Source of the DNA: RGIG5612 sp017511185
GTDB taxonomy: Bacteria; Bacillota; Clostridia; Lachnospirales; Lachnospiraceae
NCBI GenBank assembly: GCA_017511185.1
Contig: JAFWLF010000116.1
Location: 1 to 30,943 of the forward strand
Direction: 5' to 3'
DNA length: 30,943 nucleotides
Under the pieces are notes generated by a model that was given only the letters and a program-made list of their open reading frames with translations, was not told the origin of the DNA and did no database searches. Positions 6,452-16,039 of the stretch are shown here, piece by piece (positions within the stretch are counted from its first letter, which is position 1; each line of letters starts with the position of its first letter). The position numbers and the translations under genes were made by a program.

Positions 6452-9400
6452 TCAGATTTCCAATTTGATTTCCCGTCCCAGTACCGTGGAGTATAGGAGC
6501 GCCTCCTTTACAAGCTTTCCAGTTGCCTTTTCGATCGCATCTTTATAAGCTTTCTGTTGCTTGGAATAATGTTCAACAAAATAGGTTTCATCTTTCTGGC
6601 GGTCTGTCTTGTAATCCACAAGCACGACTTCCCCATCCTCTTCAAAGAAGGCATCGATGATACCCTGGATCAGACGGAGTTCTCCATTTTCTTCCACGCC
6701 CATGACAAACTGCTGCTCCCTGCGCAGCGTTCCTGCTTCAAAAGCCTTCTTCATGCGTTGGCCGAGTGATGATAAAAGGAAGTTTGCGATCTCCTCTGCT
6801 TTCACCAAAGCAGCCTGCTCTTTTGTCAGGTGACCATCCTGCACAAAGGAAGTGATCTGCGCTGCAACATCTGTATCAGAAAGATCCAGCAGCTCAAAAA
6901 CTTTGTGATAAGCCGTTCCACGCTCACTTCCCACAGCAGCGCCGCGTTCTTCATATCCATTGAATTCGATGACTTCTTCCGAGTTATCCTGATCCGCCGT
7001 TTCATCCAGTTGGGATGCAGATAACTTGACTCTTGTCCTGGTCGCTTCCTCAAATGGATAGGTATACTGCAGGGAAGATATGATCTGTTCATCCGGTTCG
7101 CTCTGTTCGGCAATTGCTGCTGCGATCAGGTCCTTTTTATCTAAAACAGAAAGGAGCTCCTCTACTCGCTCTGCTTCCACATACTCCGCACTCTTTTGTG
7201 TTAAAAGATAGTTGTCATACCCTGCCGCCGTTAAACAGTCACCCAGCAGATACAGATGACAGCTGTCTTTCATGATCGCCTCGCTGCTTAAAACAGAAAC
7301 CGGCTTCAGCTCCGCTTTCATCACATCCCAGTTTTCCCAGCGTTTTGACTGGCCGTTCTTGCCACCGGTGATGATCAGCTTTTCTTTTGCCCTGGTCAGC
7401 GCAACATAAAGCAGCCGCATTTCTTCTGCATAAAGAGAGCGTTTTTTCTGTTCTATGATCGTCTCCATTAAGACCGTCCGGCGCTTTGTTTTGTCTTCTA
7501 TATTTCTGTATTCCAAGCCGATCCCCAGTTCCGCATCCAGAATGATTGGCTCCTTAAAATCATTTTCGTTATATTTCTTCCCCGCATCCGCCAGAAAGAC
7601 GACTGGGAATTCCAGACCTTTGGATTTATGGATCGTCATCAGCTGGACGGCGTTCTGCTCTGCATCCGGTGTCTGTGCCTGACCAAAGTCCATATCATTT
7701 TTCTGCATTTCCTCAATGTAGCGGATGAAATGGAAGAGTCCGGTATAAGATCCGTTGGAGAAGCTCACGGCAAGATTTTTCAGAAAATCCAGGTTGGCCT
7801 TCCGCTGTTCCCCCTGCGGCATCGCTGTGATCATATGATAAACGCCGGAATCATCCAGCACGGTTTCCAGGAAAGAAACCATTCCCAGAAAGCCGCTTTT
7901 TGCTCTCCATGTTTCATACTTAGAAAGGAATGTCGATAATCTTTCGTCGTTTTCTGCCGCCTGCTGACATGCCTCATACACACAGAACGATTCTTTTTCA
8001 AAGCCTGTCTTCAGCAAAGCCAGATCATTTGCAGACAAGCCTGCGATCGGGCTGGTCAAAACAGCTGTAAACGGAATATCCTGATACGGGTTATCAATGA
8101 TCCGCAAAAGGTTCAAAGTCAGTTTCACTTCCAGCGTGTCAAAGAATCCTTTTCCGGATGCCTTGATGACAGGGATCTTCCGGTCAGCAAGCATCTGTTC
8201 TAACTGCGGATGATCTGTTGTCCGGGTAAGGATCGCAATATCACCGTAGGTAAAATGCCCTTCTGCAACCAACTGCTCGATACGAGTTGTGATCTCATAA
8301 CTCTCTGCCAGTTTTACGCTCTCACCGCTTCCTTCGATCATTACGATCTCGGTCTGCGCATCATATGGAACTTCCGCCTTCGCGTCATTTCTCCCTGCAT
8401 CCAGCGCGTTGCCGTCTGCGTAATCGATTCCGCCCACTTCCGGGATCATGATCTGTTGGAAGATAAAGTTGGTAAAGTCGATGACTTCCTGACGGCTTCT
8501 ATAGTTTTTATCAAAAATGATCCGTTCTCCGCCTTCTGCTTTTCCGTATGCTTTATACTTTTCCAGGAACAGATCCGGACATGCCAGGCGGAATGCGTAA
8601 ATACTCTGTTTTACATCTCCGACCATAAAAACATCCGGTCTTCCAAAACGTTCTGCGGAAAGAGCTGAAAGAAGGACTTCCTGCAGATGGTTGGTATCCT
8701 GGTATTCATCCACGATGATCTCATTTGTGCTCTGTGCCAGAAGATCTGCCGTCTGGGTGTAGTGCGGCATACCCTTTTCATCAAACTGTACCAGCACGTC
8801 GATCGCATAATGTGCCACATCAGAGAACCCGGCGATCTTTTTCTCCTTTTTGACTTCCCTGAAACGGTTGGAAAACTCCTGCGTAAGGATAGCAAGTTCT
8901 GCTGCAACACGGGCACTCTTTCCCATATCCACAAACAGTTCCTCATATGGACGGTAGAAATAACGCTCGCCAAGATCCTTCAGAATCTGACGGATCTCGT
9001 CGTACAGTTCTTTCGCTCTTTTTTTGAGTGCTGGATCAATATCCTTATCAGACTGCGCTGCCAGCCTCTTCCAGTTATCCAGGACCACGTGGATCTTCGT
9101 TTCCATCTCTGAGATTGGTGAAGATACGACCTCTGCAAGCAGCGGAAGAAGCGGTTCAAAGTTGCCGCGGTATTTTTCCGGTCCGAGATCCATATCACAG
9201 AGGGATAATCCCTCCTGGCACATCACATAAGCGGACTGTGCTTTGGAGCGGACGATGGTTTCGAATGTCATCATCCATGCATTGCCCTCCGTTCCCGGAT
9301 CTACTTCCCCTGCAGCCGCGTTCTGGTAAGGCAGTACTGCTTTCTTCAACCATCTTTCCGGATCCGGATGACTCTGCGCAAATGTATATAAGCTCTGGAT

Positions 9401-9928
9401 CAAGGACTCTATCTTCACATCCGATTTATCCGTATAGTAGCTAACAAATGTCAGAAAGTCCTCGTCCGGATCCTGGTATTTTTCTTCCAGGAATGCCTGC
9501 AGCACATCAGCCTGCAGCATGCGCAGCTCCGCCTCATCTGCAATTCGGAACGTCGGGTCCAGATCCAGATACTGGAAATGATCCCTGACAATATCCAGAC
9601 AAAGGGAATCAATCGTACAAATTCTTGCGCTGTGTGTTTTCATCAGCTGCTGCCGCAGATGTTCATTCAGAGCAGCGTCATCCGCAGAATCTGCAATGGC
9701 TTTCCGGATGCGGATATGGATCTTCTCTTTCATGCTGGATGCGGCTGCCCGGGTGAACGTCATGATGATCAGATCATCAATGGAAATGCGGTCCTCGATG
9801 ATCTTTTTCAGCACGCGCTCTACCAGGACCGTGGTCTTTCCGGACCCGGCCGCTGCAGAGACAAGGATATTTGATCCCTGTTTTTCTATGGCGCTTTTCT
9901 GCGCATCATTCAGACGGAGCTCTTCCAT
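6452..9928 (-). CDS. addA: ATP-dependent helicase/nuclease subunit A (AddA)
   Basis: The 1158-residue helicase-nuclease of the AddAB complex, which resects double-strand breaks and loads RecA. UvrD-type motifs run in order: Walker A SAAAGSGKT (24-32), the Walker B/motif II segment VDEYQDTN, motif III GDVKQSIYAFR, motif V TIHKSKGLEFP and motif VI LLYVALTRAKE. The C-terminal RecB-like nuclease has GTAYHKVFELL, then GIIDAF and the catalytic VDYKTDR (Asp1105, Lys1107). Helicase and nuclease both look intact. The ATG lies inside the end of addB, a 23-base overlap that suggests translational coupling. It is the last gene of the AEC permease-addB-addA operon and ends at the bidirectional terminator. 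Confidence 0.97.
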   Translation of the reverse strand: MEELRLNDAQKSAIEKQGSNILVSAAAGSGKTTVLVERVLKKIIEDRISIDDLIIMTFTRAAASSMKEKIHIRIRKAIADSADDAALNEHLRQQLMKTHSARICTIDSLCLDIVRDHFQYLDLDPTFRIADEAELRMLQADVLQAFLEEKYQDPDEDFLTFVSYYTDKSDVKIESLIQSLYTFAQSHPDPERWLKKAVLPYQNAAAGEVDPGTEGNAWMMTFETIVRSKAQSAYVMCQEGLSLCDMDLGPEKYRGNFEPLLPLLAEVVSSPISEMETKIHVVLDNWKRLAAQSDKDIDPALKKRAKELYDEIRQILKDLGERYFYRPYEELFVDMGKSARVAAELAILTQEFSNRFREVKKEKKIAGFSDVAHYAIDVLVQFDEKGMPHYTQTADLLAQSTNEIIVDEYQDTNHLQEVLLSALSAERFGRPDVFMVGDVKQSIYAFRLACPDLFLEKYKAYGKAEGGERIIFDKNYRSRQEVIDFTNFIFQQIMIPEVGGIDYADGNALDAGRNDAKAEVPYDAQTEIVMIEGSGESVKLAESYEITTRIEQLVAEGHFTYGDIAILTRTTDHPQLEQMLADRKIPVIKASGKGFFDTLEVKLTLNLLRIIDNPYQDIPFTAVLTSPIAGLSANDLALLKTGFEKESFCVYEACQQAAENDERLSTFLSKYETWRAKSGFLGMVSFLETVLDDSGVYHMITAMPQGEQRKANLDFLKNLAVSFSNGSYTGLFHFIRYIEEMQKNDMDFGQAQTPDAEQNAVQLMTIHKSKGLEFPVVFLADAGKKYNENDFKEPIILDAELGIGLEYRNIEDKTKRRTVLMETIIEQKKRSLYAEEMRLLYVALTRAKEKLIITGGKNGQSKRWENWDVMKAELKPVSVLSSEAIMKDSCHLYLLGDCLTAAGYDNYLLTQKSAEYVEAERVEELLSVLDKKDLIAAAIAEQSEPDEQIISSLQYTYPFEEATRTRVKLSASQLDETADQDNSEEVIEFNGYEERGAAVGSERGTAYHKVFELLDLSDTDVAAQITSFVQDGHLTKEQAALVKAEEIANFLLSSLGQRMKKAFEAGTLRREQQFVMGVEENGELRLIQGIIDAFFEEDGEVVLVDYKTDRQKDETYFVEHYSKQQKAYKDAIEKATGKLVKEALLYSTVLGREIKLEI

Positions 9929-12900
9929 ATAACTCTCTTTCGCAATCCGCTGCAGTCATTTCGTTCTTTTCTTTCCAATCGGTTCCGTATCTTCCAGCTT
10001 CAAACCGGCAAATATCCTTAAAATCGCAATAGCGGCATCCATTATCTGCATTGGACCTGTAGAAAGGTTCAATATCCACACAGCCGTCTTTGATCTTCTG
10101 GCTGACGTCCGTTATTTTTTCCCGGACAAATCCCAGGAGATGCTCAAACTCTGCATCATTTGCGATCTGACTATTCTTACTGTATCCACTGTTGGTTAAT
10201 GTCACATTGACAATATGACTCTTTTTATTGTCCGGAGAAAGTGTCTGATCAGCTGCTTCAATCATTCCTTCCTCACAGGAAGTCAGACCGCTCATACGGA
10301 ATTTGTCTTCGCCGTTTTCCGTATCATCTGTAAATCGATCGTTGATCAGATAATAATAGACTCCTCCCGGACGGACTGTTTTTTCCGGGTTTTCCTGTTG
10401 CACTTTTTCCATAGCTGCAGACAGATAGGCCACCAGCTGCAGCTGCAGTCCGGAATAAATATCCTGCACATTAAACTTCTTGACACCGGATTTATAATCG
10501 ATGATCCGCACAAAGATATCATCTGCATCATACAGATCGATCCGGTCGATCTTTCCGGTAAAGCGGACATCATTTCCGATATCTTCTCCAAAGGAGTATT
10601 CAAATGCATCCGGCTCAAAGAGTCCTGCTTTTACCTGTGCACGAAGCACATCCGTTGTTTTTTGTGTTACCTGGCGGATCCGTTCTGTTAAAAACTCATA
10701 TCGTTTGCTGCTGAAGAGGACATCGTTTTTCATGTCTTCCAGCGCTTCATCTACACAGGCATTGGTGATCCGGATGCTGTCTTCATCCGAGATCTCCCTG
10801 AAGCTTGTCTGTTCCTCCTGCAGTTTCTGTCCGTATTTTTCCAATGCAGCGTGGTACAGGGTTCCCATATCTGCTGCTTCTACCTGATACTCCGGACGTT
10901 TCTGAATCCGCAGTCCGTAATTCAGGAAATGCTTAAATGCACATTCATTAAAGCTTTCGTAACGGCTGACACTTCCCCTTAGCACATCCCCATACAGATC
11001 TTTTGCCACCTGTGCATCCAGCGCCGTCTGTTTATTGGTAAAGAATGCACCATCCACAATGGTACGGACTGCTGCAGGATCTGCCTGGAAAAAATAAGAA
11101 AGCAGGTTTTGTGTATCCGGATCGATCGCCTCTTCTTTTTCCGCAAAGGAGCGCATCTTTTCGGCCAGATCACGCAGGGCGTCCTGCTTCCAGTTCACGG
11201 ATGGAAGGACAGCCTGCCAAATCTCCACTGGTGCACCAAAAAGATCCGGAAGATCTTCCAGCACGTAGGAAGGCCGCAGCTGATCTCCAGAAGAGGAATA
11301 GCTTGCATAGGTCAGATATAAAAGATCCTGCGGTTTATGCAGCATCAGGTAAAGATAAAACTGCTGCGTATAAAGATCTTCTTCCACCGTCGGAGCGATC
11401 TCAAAATTCTCCCGGAGCAGTGCCCTCTCTCTTTGTGTGAAAAGGCCTGTATTGGATGATGCCTTAGGAATCTTCCCATCATTCACGCCAATGAAGAACA
11501 GCGCACGGATCTTATCCAGACGGGTACGGGTCAGGTCACCGAATGTAACGGCATCCAGCGACGGCGGGATAATGCCGATCTTGACTTCCTGCAGCGCATT
11601 CTCCAGAACCTCTCTGTATTCTGATACCGTAACCGGCGCTTCTCCTAAAAGCAGTGTGATCTGCTCCAGTAATTCGGTCAGTAATTTATATATCTGTTCA
11701 TATTCTTTTGCTTCTGCTAAAAGACCTTCTTCATTCAGGCCGCGTGCGATTTCTGCCATCTGCTCCTGCACGTGATAACGTTCGCACAGACTAAGCAGCA
11801 GTGTCTGGAAATCCCTTGCCTTCAGATCTGCTGCCGATGCACGGAAATAAAAATCCCGGATCCCGTCATAAAACATCTTTCGGATCTGATCGATCTGCTC
11901 CAGATCATGATCTTCATTGTTCTTAGTGAATGGATTTGAAAAAGCCCTGTTTCCGCGGATGCCGAACTCCAGACAGTAATTCTCCAGTAATCCAACCTCA
12001 TCTGGCTTAAGGTCTGTCAGCTGTGTCTTTAAAAAGCCAAAAACAGCATCATAGGAAAACCGCTCTTCCACAAGACGCAGCGCTCCCATGAAAAACCGCG
12101 CCAAAACATCTTCTGTTACAGAGGATTTGTAATCGATAAAGACGGAGATATCCGCTTCGTCAAAGACTTCACGGACCGGAATATAATATCCTTCCACATC
12201 TCCGGTGATGACTGCGATGTCGCGGAACCGATAACCTTCCTCGCGGACCAGACGCAGGATCTCTTTGGCGGTAAAGAGCACCTCCTCATTGGCATTTGCT
12301 GCCTGATAAGAAAAGATATGCGGCGCTGCAGTGTTTTCATCCACGACTACAATGTCAGGAAGGATCTCTGTCTGTGCAGCCCTGGCACATTCTTTCAGCC
12401 GAAAATAGGTTTGATTGCTGAGATAAAACAGGTCGATCTCTTTGATATTGGCATCAATTTTATCTTCCGGCAGTGTCAGTGAAATATTCACATCTTTGGC
12501 CGCCTTCAGCATGCTGGTCAAAAGCCTGTACTGAATTGGCGTAAACCCGGTAAACCCATCCAGATAAATATGGGAATCTTTGATCTTACCGGACTGTTGC
12601 GCCACTTTAGCAAAAAGATCCAGAACCTCTTCTACGGCCTGATATTGTCCTTTGATTGTTTCGTTGAATTTGCGGAGCACCAGACGGATGTCTCCGAGTT
12701 TATGGAACAGCAGGAGATTCCCTTTTTCCTGTGCGCTTTCCTGCATCAGGAACAGCTGGTCATCGTCCATGCCATATTGTTTTAATTCCGTTATAACCGA
12801 TTTGATCTCTTCTGCAAAACCGGTCAGATGTATTTTATTTTTGTAAACGGTCAGATCGTCCTGCAGTTCTTTTAAAACTTTCCGCAGGATCAGCATCTTG

Positions 12901-13169
12901 CCGATATCATCCAGGACATGGCTGTCATCGATCCCCAGTTCAGAAAAAACCACATGTGCCAGACGGTCAAAACTGACAACATCTATGTTCATGGCGGCAT
13001 GCGCCGGATGCAGTTTGACCACATCTTTCTGCATCTTGAGCGTTGCCTGTTCCGGGACGATCACAAAGAATCTTTCATCCGGCCGGGCAGTCGCATGTTT
13101 CACCATATGCTGAACCAGTGTATGCGATTTTCCGGAGTTGGTATCTCCGATCAGGATCTGTAATGACAT
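9906..13169 (-). CDS. addB: ATP-dependent helicase/nuclease subunit B (AddB)
   Basis: A 1087-residue partner of AddA. An intact P-loop GDTNSGKS lies at 8-15, which in AddB serves ATP binding rather than strong helicase activity. The C-terminal nuclease has the catalytic IIDYKSG (Asp891, Lys893). The four Cys of the AddB 4Fe-4S cluster are present: Cys743 (SFNECAFKH) far upstream of Cys1045, Cys1048 and Cys1054 (GCRYCDFKDIC). This cluster ties the nuclease domain together, so it is one client for the Fe-S genes nearby. The ATG directly abuts the stop of the upstream permease gene (TAAATG), with no room for an independent leader. Confidence 0.97.
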   Translation of the reverse strand: MSLQILIGDTNSGKSHTLVQHMVKHATARPDERFFVIVPEQATLKMQKDVVKLHPAHAAMNIDVVSFDRLAHVVFSELGIDDSHVLDDIGKMLILRKVLKELQDDLTVYKNKIHLTGFAEEIKSVITELKQYGMDDDQLFLMQESAQEKGNLLLFHKLGDIRLVLRKFNETIKGQYQAVEEVLDLFAKVAQQSGKIKDSHIYLDGFTGFTPIQYRLLTSMLKAAKDVNISLTLPEDKIDANIKEIDLFYLSNQTYFRLKECARAAQTEILPDIVVVDENTAAPHIFSYQAANANEEVLFTAKEILRLVREEGYRFRDIAVITGDVEGYYIPVREVFDEADISVFIDYKSSVTEDVLARFFMGALRLVEERFSYDAVFGFLKTQLTDLKPDEVGLLENYCLEFGIRGNRAFSNPFTKNNEDHDLEQIDQIRKMFYDGIRDFYFRASAADLKARDFQTLLLSLCERYHVQEQMAEIARGLNEEGLLAEAKEYEQIYKLLTELLEQITLLLGEAPVTVSEYREVLENALQEVKIGIIPPSLDAVTFGDLTRTRLDKIRALFFIGVNDGKIPKASSNTGLFTQRERALLRENFEIAPTVEEDLYTQQFYLYLMLHKPQDLLYLTYASYSSSGDQLRPSYVLEDLPDLFGAPVEIWQAVLPSVNWKQDALRDLAEKMRSFAEKEEAIDPDTQNLLSYFFQADPAAVRTIVDGAFFTNKQTALDAQVAKDLYGDVLRGSVSRYESFNECAFKHFLNYGLRIQKRPEYQVEAADMGTLYHAALEKYGQKLQEEQTSFREISDEDSIRITNACVDEALEDMKNDVLFSSKRYEFLTERIRQVTQKTTDVLRAQVKAGLFEPDAFEYSFGEDIGNDVRFTGKIDRIDLYDADDIFVRIIDYKSGVKKFNVQDIYSGLQLQLVAYLSAAMEKVQQENPEKTVRPGGVYYYLINDRFTDDTENGEDKFRMSGLTSCEEGMIEAADQTLSPDNKKSHIVNVTLTNSGYSKNSQIANDAEFEHLLGFVREKITDVSQKIKDGCVDIEPFYRSNADNGCRYCDFKDICRFEAGRYGTDWKEKNEMTAADCERELYGRAPSE

Positions 13170-14117
13170 TTAAATGTAACCCATCGATCGCAGGATCATA
13201 ATAAAGAGGGTCAGTGTGACAGAGGAGAAAAGCGTAGTCAGTACCACGGCGCTGGAAGTGATGGTCCCCTCATAGCCATATTGCTTTGCCATGATAAAGC
13301 AGGACGGTGTCGTCGGGCCTGCCAGCATCACCAGGATTGCCACCAGTTTATCGGTATAAAAGCCCATCAGGATCGCGATCGGCACAAACACAAGTGGAAG
13401 AAGGATTATCTTGACAGCTGCTGCCAGGGAGCTTTTCTTAAGGCTCTTGAATGCATTTTTGAAACTGAATTCTCCGCCGATGCAGATGACAGCCAGAGGT
13501 GTTGCGATCCGGGCAACGTAATTGAGCGACGTATCAATGATGGTCGGGAATTTGATATTGATCAAAGAAGCCACAAGGCCTAAAATAACGCCGATCAGGA
13601 TTGGGTTCGTAATGATCCCCTTCAGCGCTCTCTGGATGTTCTTTTCTCCTTTTTTATTGATCGGAGACTCTGTCTGCAGAACAATGACTGCATACACGTT
13701 ATAAAGCGGCACAGCGCCTAAAACCATCATGCCGGCCATACCGGTGGTTCCATAGATATTCTGGATCAGTGCAAGTCCCAAAACCGCTGTACTGCTCCGA
13801 TAGCAGGCCTGCACAAACTCTCCTACACTGTTTTTATCCTTCATAAGGAGTTTTGTCAGGATCCAGGCTCCGAAAAAGCCGATCGTTGTAGAACCGGCGC
13901 AGAACAGGACAAACTTCAGGTCAAAGGTGTCTCTGAAATTCTTGGATGCAAGGTCCGTAAAAAGAAGGACCGGCAATGTGATTGTAAAGTTGAATTTGTT
14001 CGCTGCTGCCAGAAACCCATCTGTTAAAATGTTCACTCTTTTCAGGAAATATCCCAGCGCGATCATGACAAACAACGGGATCGTTGCGTTCAGCGCGAAT
14101 ACCAGATTACTGCCCAT
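13170..14117 (-). CDS. AEC family transporter (auxin efflux carrier/malate permease type)
   Basis: A 315-residue integral membrane protein with about ten hydrophobic segments in two halves. The N-terminal IPLFVMIALGYFLKR and TLPVLLFTDLAS blocks and the later ATPLAVICIGGEF and LAGPTTPSCFIMA blocks match the AEC family (Mem_trans). Bacterial relatives export or exchange small organic acids such as malate or malonate; the substrate cannot be read from sequence. A basic cytoplasmic loop (INKKGEKNIQRALKG) separates the halves. The start has only a weak AGAGAGGG upstream. It is the first gene before addB and addA and shares their promoter, an unexpected partner for recombination genes; their contiguity may just reflect a shared transcript. 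Confidence 0.88.
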   Translation of the reverse strand: MGSNLVFALNATIPLFVMIALGYFLKRVNILTDGFLAAANKFNFTITLPVLLFTDLASKNFRDTFDLKFVLFCAGSTTIGFFGAWILTKLLMKDKNSVGEFVQACYRSSTAVLGLALIQNIYGTTGMAGMMVLGAVPLYNVYAVIVLQTESPINKKGEKNIQRALKGIITNPILIGVILGLVASLINIKFPTIIDTSLNYVARIATPLAVICIGGEFSFKNAFKSLKKSSLAAAVKIILLPLVFVPIAILMGFYTDKLVAILVMLAGPTTPSCFIMAKQYGYEGTITSSAVVLTTLFSSVTLTLFIMILRSMGYI

Positions 14118-14185
14118 TTGCCCTCTCTTTGAAAAAATAAGCCAGATGAAATCCAGCTTTTCTTCCCTGTTTTTTAGTTAAAATA

Positions 14186-14214
14186 AGTGTATCTCGGTGT
14201 AGATTAATTGTCAA
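14186..14214 (-). promoter_or_regulatory. Promoter of the AEC permease-addB-addA operon
   Basis: On the minus strand a perfect TTGACA (14209-14214), a 17-base spacer and TACACT (14186-14191). It lies within 10 bases of the asnS -10 on the other strand, so the two polymerase sites overlap. Confidence 0.65.
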
Positions 14215-14222
14215 ATTTAATA

Positions 14223-14228
14223 TATAAT
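14223..14228 (+). promoter_or_regulatory. -10 element of asnS
   Basis: TATAAT at 14223-14228 with no recognisable -35 at 16-18 bases upstream. The predicted leader is about 58 bases and ends with AAGGAG eight bases before the ATG. It is too short for a T-box. Confidence 0.45.
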
Positions 14229-14293
14229 GGTGGTTAATTTTAAACCTGTCTCCAAGTGAAACGAGGAGGCTCTACTAAAAAGGAGATGAAAAC

Positions 14294-15682
14294 ATGAAAA
14301 GAACAGAGATTGTCAGGTTATTCAAAGAGGCGCCGGAAGACGGGTCCTTTGTGACAGTTGCCGGCTGGGTCAAAACATCCAGAGAATCCAAGAACGTTGG
14401 TTTCCTGGAGCTGAATGATGGAAGCTGCTTCGCAAATCTGCAGATCATCATTGATGCTGCCCGCTTTGATAATTTTAAAGAACTGGCAAATCTTTCTGTC
14501 GGAAGTGCTGTCGTTGTAGAAGGAAAGGTTGTTCTGACCCCGCAGGCAAAACAGCCGCTGGAGATCCATGCAGATGCCATTTCCATCGAGGGTGACTGTG
14601 AGAGCGATTACCCGCTGCAGAAAAAGCGCCACACGCTGGAATTCCTGCGTACGATCCCTCATCTTCGGGCACGTTCCAATACATTCAATGCCGTATTCCG
14701 CGTTCGAAGTGAGGCTGCTTTTGCACTGCATAAATTCTTTAACGAGAACGGGTTTGTCTATGTACATACACCGCTGATCACCGGAAGCGATTGCGAAGGC
14801 GCCGGCGAAATGTTCCGTGTCACTACGCTGGACCCGAAAGATCCTCCGCTGGATGAAAACGGAAACGTGGATTTTTCAAAAGACTTCTTCGGACAGGAGA
14901 CCAACCTGACGGTGTCCGGACAGCTGGAAGGCGAAAGCATGGCTTTGGCCTTTGGCAAGATCTATACGTTTGGACCAACCTTCCGTGCTGAGAACTCCAA
15001 CACCCCGCGTCATGCTGCAGAGTTCTGGATGCTGGAGCCGGAAATGGCTTTTGCAGACCTGACGGATTATATGGATACCGCTGAAGCCATGATCAAATAC
15101 GTGGTCAAATATCTGCTGGAGAAATGTCCGGATGAACTGGCCTTCTTCAACAACTTTTATGATAAAGGACTTGTGGAGCGTCTGACCAATCTGGCAAATG
15201 CAGATTTTGCCCGCGTCAGCTATACAGAAGCAGTCGAAATCCTGAAACAGCACAATGATGAGTTTGAGTATAAAGTTGACTGGGGAACAGATCTGCAGAC
15301 GGAGCATGAACGCTACCTCACAGAAAAGATCTATCAGAAACCGGTCTTCGTCACGGACTATCCGAAGGAGATCAAATCCTTCTATATGCGCATCAATGAG
15401 GATGGCAAGACGGTTGCTGCAGCTGATATGCTGGTACCGGGTGTCGGCGAGCTGATCGGCGGCAGCCAGAGAGAGGAACGCAAAGAAATCCTTGCACAAC
15501 GTATCCAGGAGTGCGGCCTCAATGCTGATGATTACAAGTGGTACATGGATCTGCGCCGCTACGGCAGTGCAAAGCATGCCGGCTACGGCCTTGGCTTTGA
15601 GCGCCTGATCATGTACGTGACCGGCATCGGCAACATCCGCGACGTGGAGATCTATCCGCGTACCGCCGGTAAATTAGTATAA
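14294..15682 (+). CDS. asnS: Asparagine-tRNA ligase
   Basis: A 462-residue class IIb synthetase that charges tRNA-Asn with asparagine. The N-terminal OB-fold anticodon-binding domain covers about 1-110 (VTVAGWVKTSRESKNVGFLEL). The catalytic domain has motif 1 around FVYVHTPLITGSDCEGAGEMF, motif 2 with FRAENSNTPRHAAEFWMLEPE, and motif 3 GLGFERL (432-438) near the C-terminus. The motif 2 loop and the ending DVEIYPRTAG are those of AsnRS rather than AspRS or LysRS. The ATG follows AAGGAG at eight bases. It has its own promoter and a strong terminator. A dedicated AsnRS implies that asparagine is charged directly, at least in part. Confidence 0.97.
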   Translation: MKRTEIVRLFKEAPEDGSFVTVAGWVKTSRESKNVGFLELNDGSCFANLQIIIDAARFDNFKELANLSVGSAVVVEGKVVLTPQAKQPLEIHADAISIEGDCESDYPLQKKRHTLEFLRTIPHLRARSNTFNAVFRVRSEAAFALHKFFNENGFVYVHTPLITGSDCEGAGEMFRVTTLDPKDPPLDENGNVDFSKDFFGQETNLTVSGQLEGESMALAFGKIYTFGPTFRAENSNTPRHAAEFWMLEPEMAFADLTDYMDTAEAMIKYVVKYLLEKCPDELAFFNNFYDKGLVERLTNLANADFARVSYTEAVEILKQHNDEFEYKVDWGTDLQTEHERYLTEKIYQKPVFVTDYPKEIKSFYMRINEDGKTVAAADMLVPGVGELIGGSQREERKEILAQRIQECGLNADDYKWYMDLRRYGSAKHAGYGLGFERLIMYVTGIGNIRDVEIYPRTAGKLV

Positions 15683-15703
15683 GTTATATCATCCATCTGA
15701 TTT

Positions 15704-15738
15704 GGCCTATGGAAACATCCGTTTCCATAGGCCTTTTT
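15704..15738 (+). terminator. Intrinsic terminator of asnS
   Basis: GGCCTATGGAAAC (15704-15716), loop ATCC, GTTTCCATAGGCC (15721-15733): a perfect 13-bp stem followed by TTTTTG and TTTT. Confidence 0.95.
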
Positions 15739-15743
15739 GTTTT

Positions 15744-15993
15744 CGGATATAACCCCTCTGCACCTGGCCTAAGCTCATATTTGCCGAAAGTTCTTAATGG
15801 AAAGCGCGTCCAGACAGAACCCGAGCCAGGACTGTTTGAGCGCGGACAAAAAAGCGGAAATCGATTTCTTAAAATCGGATTTACGGTTTTTTGGAGGCGC
15901 GAGTTCCGCACGAGGGTTCGAGCTTGTCTGGATGCGTTTTGCATTTAGAATCTTTCGAGCCATGAGTGTGGGCAGGTGCAGAGGGGTTATCCG
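15744..15993. repeat. 250-base imperfect palindromic element, MITE-like
   Basis: This fills the gap between convergent asnS and clpB. The outer arms match: 15744-15766 (CGGATATAACCCCTCTG and on) pairs with 15973-15993 (ending GAGGGGTTATCCG) with one two-base difference. The match continues inward: CGAAAGTTCT pairs with AGAATCTTTCG, GCGTCCAGACA with TGTCTGGATGC, GCGGACAAAAAAGCGG with an opposing ACGGTTTTTTGGAGGCGC. It closes at a tip near 15861-15878 (AAATCGATTT against AAATCGGATTT). Arms are about 120 bases at roughly 70-80% pairing. Because of the symmetry, open frames on the two strands translate to similar peptides (LNGKRVQT against LNAKRIQT), which reflects the palindrome rather than a gene. 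It may be a non-autonomous mobile element or a structured RNA locus; no transposase is present. Confidence 0.85.
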
Positions 15994-15996
15994 AAA

Positions 15997-16024
15997 CAAA
16001 AAAGGGCCCGGAAACTCCGGGCCC
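15997..16024 (-). terminator. Intrinsic terminator of clpB
   Basis: On the minus strand GGGCCCGGA (rc of 16016-16024), a 3-base loop and its 9-bp complement (16004-16012) are followed by TTTTTTGTTT. It begins 15 bases after the clpB stop. Confidence 0.92.
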
Positions 16025-16039
16025 AATCATAAATCAGTT

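Noticed and set aside
14229..14293. T-box riboswitch upstream of asnS
   Set aside because: The leader is only about 60 bases, with no T-box sequence and no terminator/antiterminator pair.
14876..15577. A 233-codon minus-strand open frame opposite asnS
   Set aside because: It is the antisense shadow of a strongly conserved gene and shows no recognisable domain.
15709..16026. Small open frames on both strands in the asnS-clpB gap
   Set aside because: Their similar peptides follow from the palindrome; neither has a ribosome site and one runs through a terminator.
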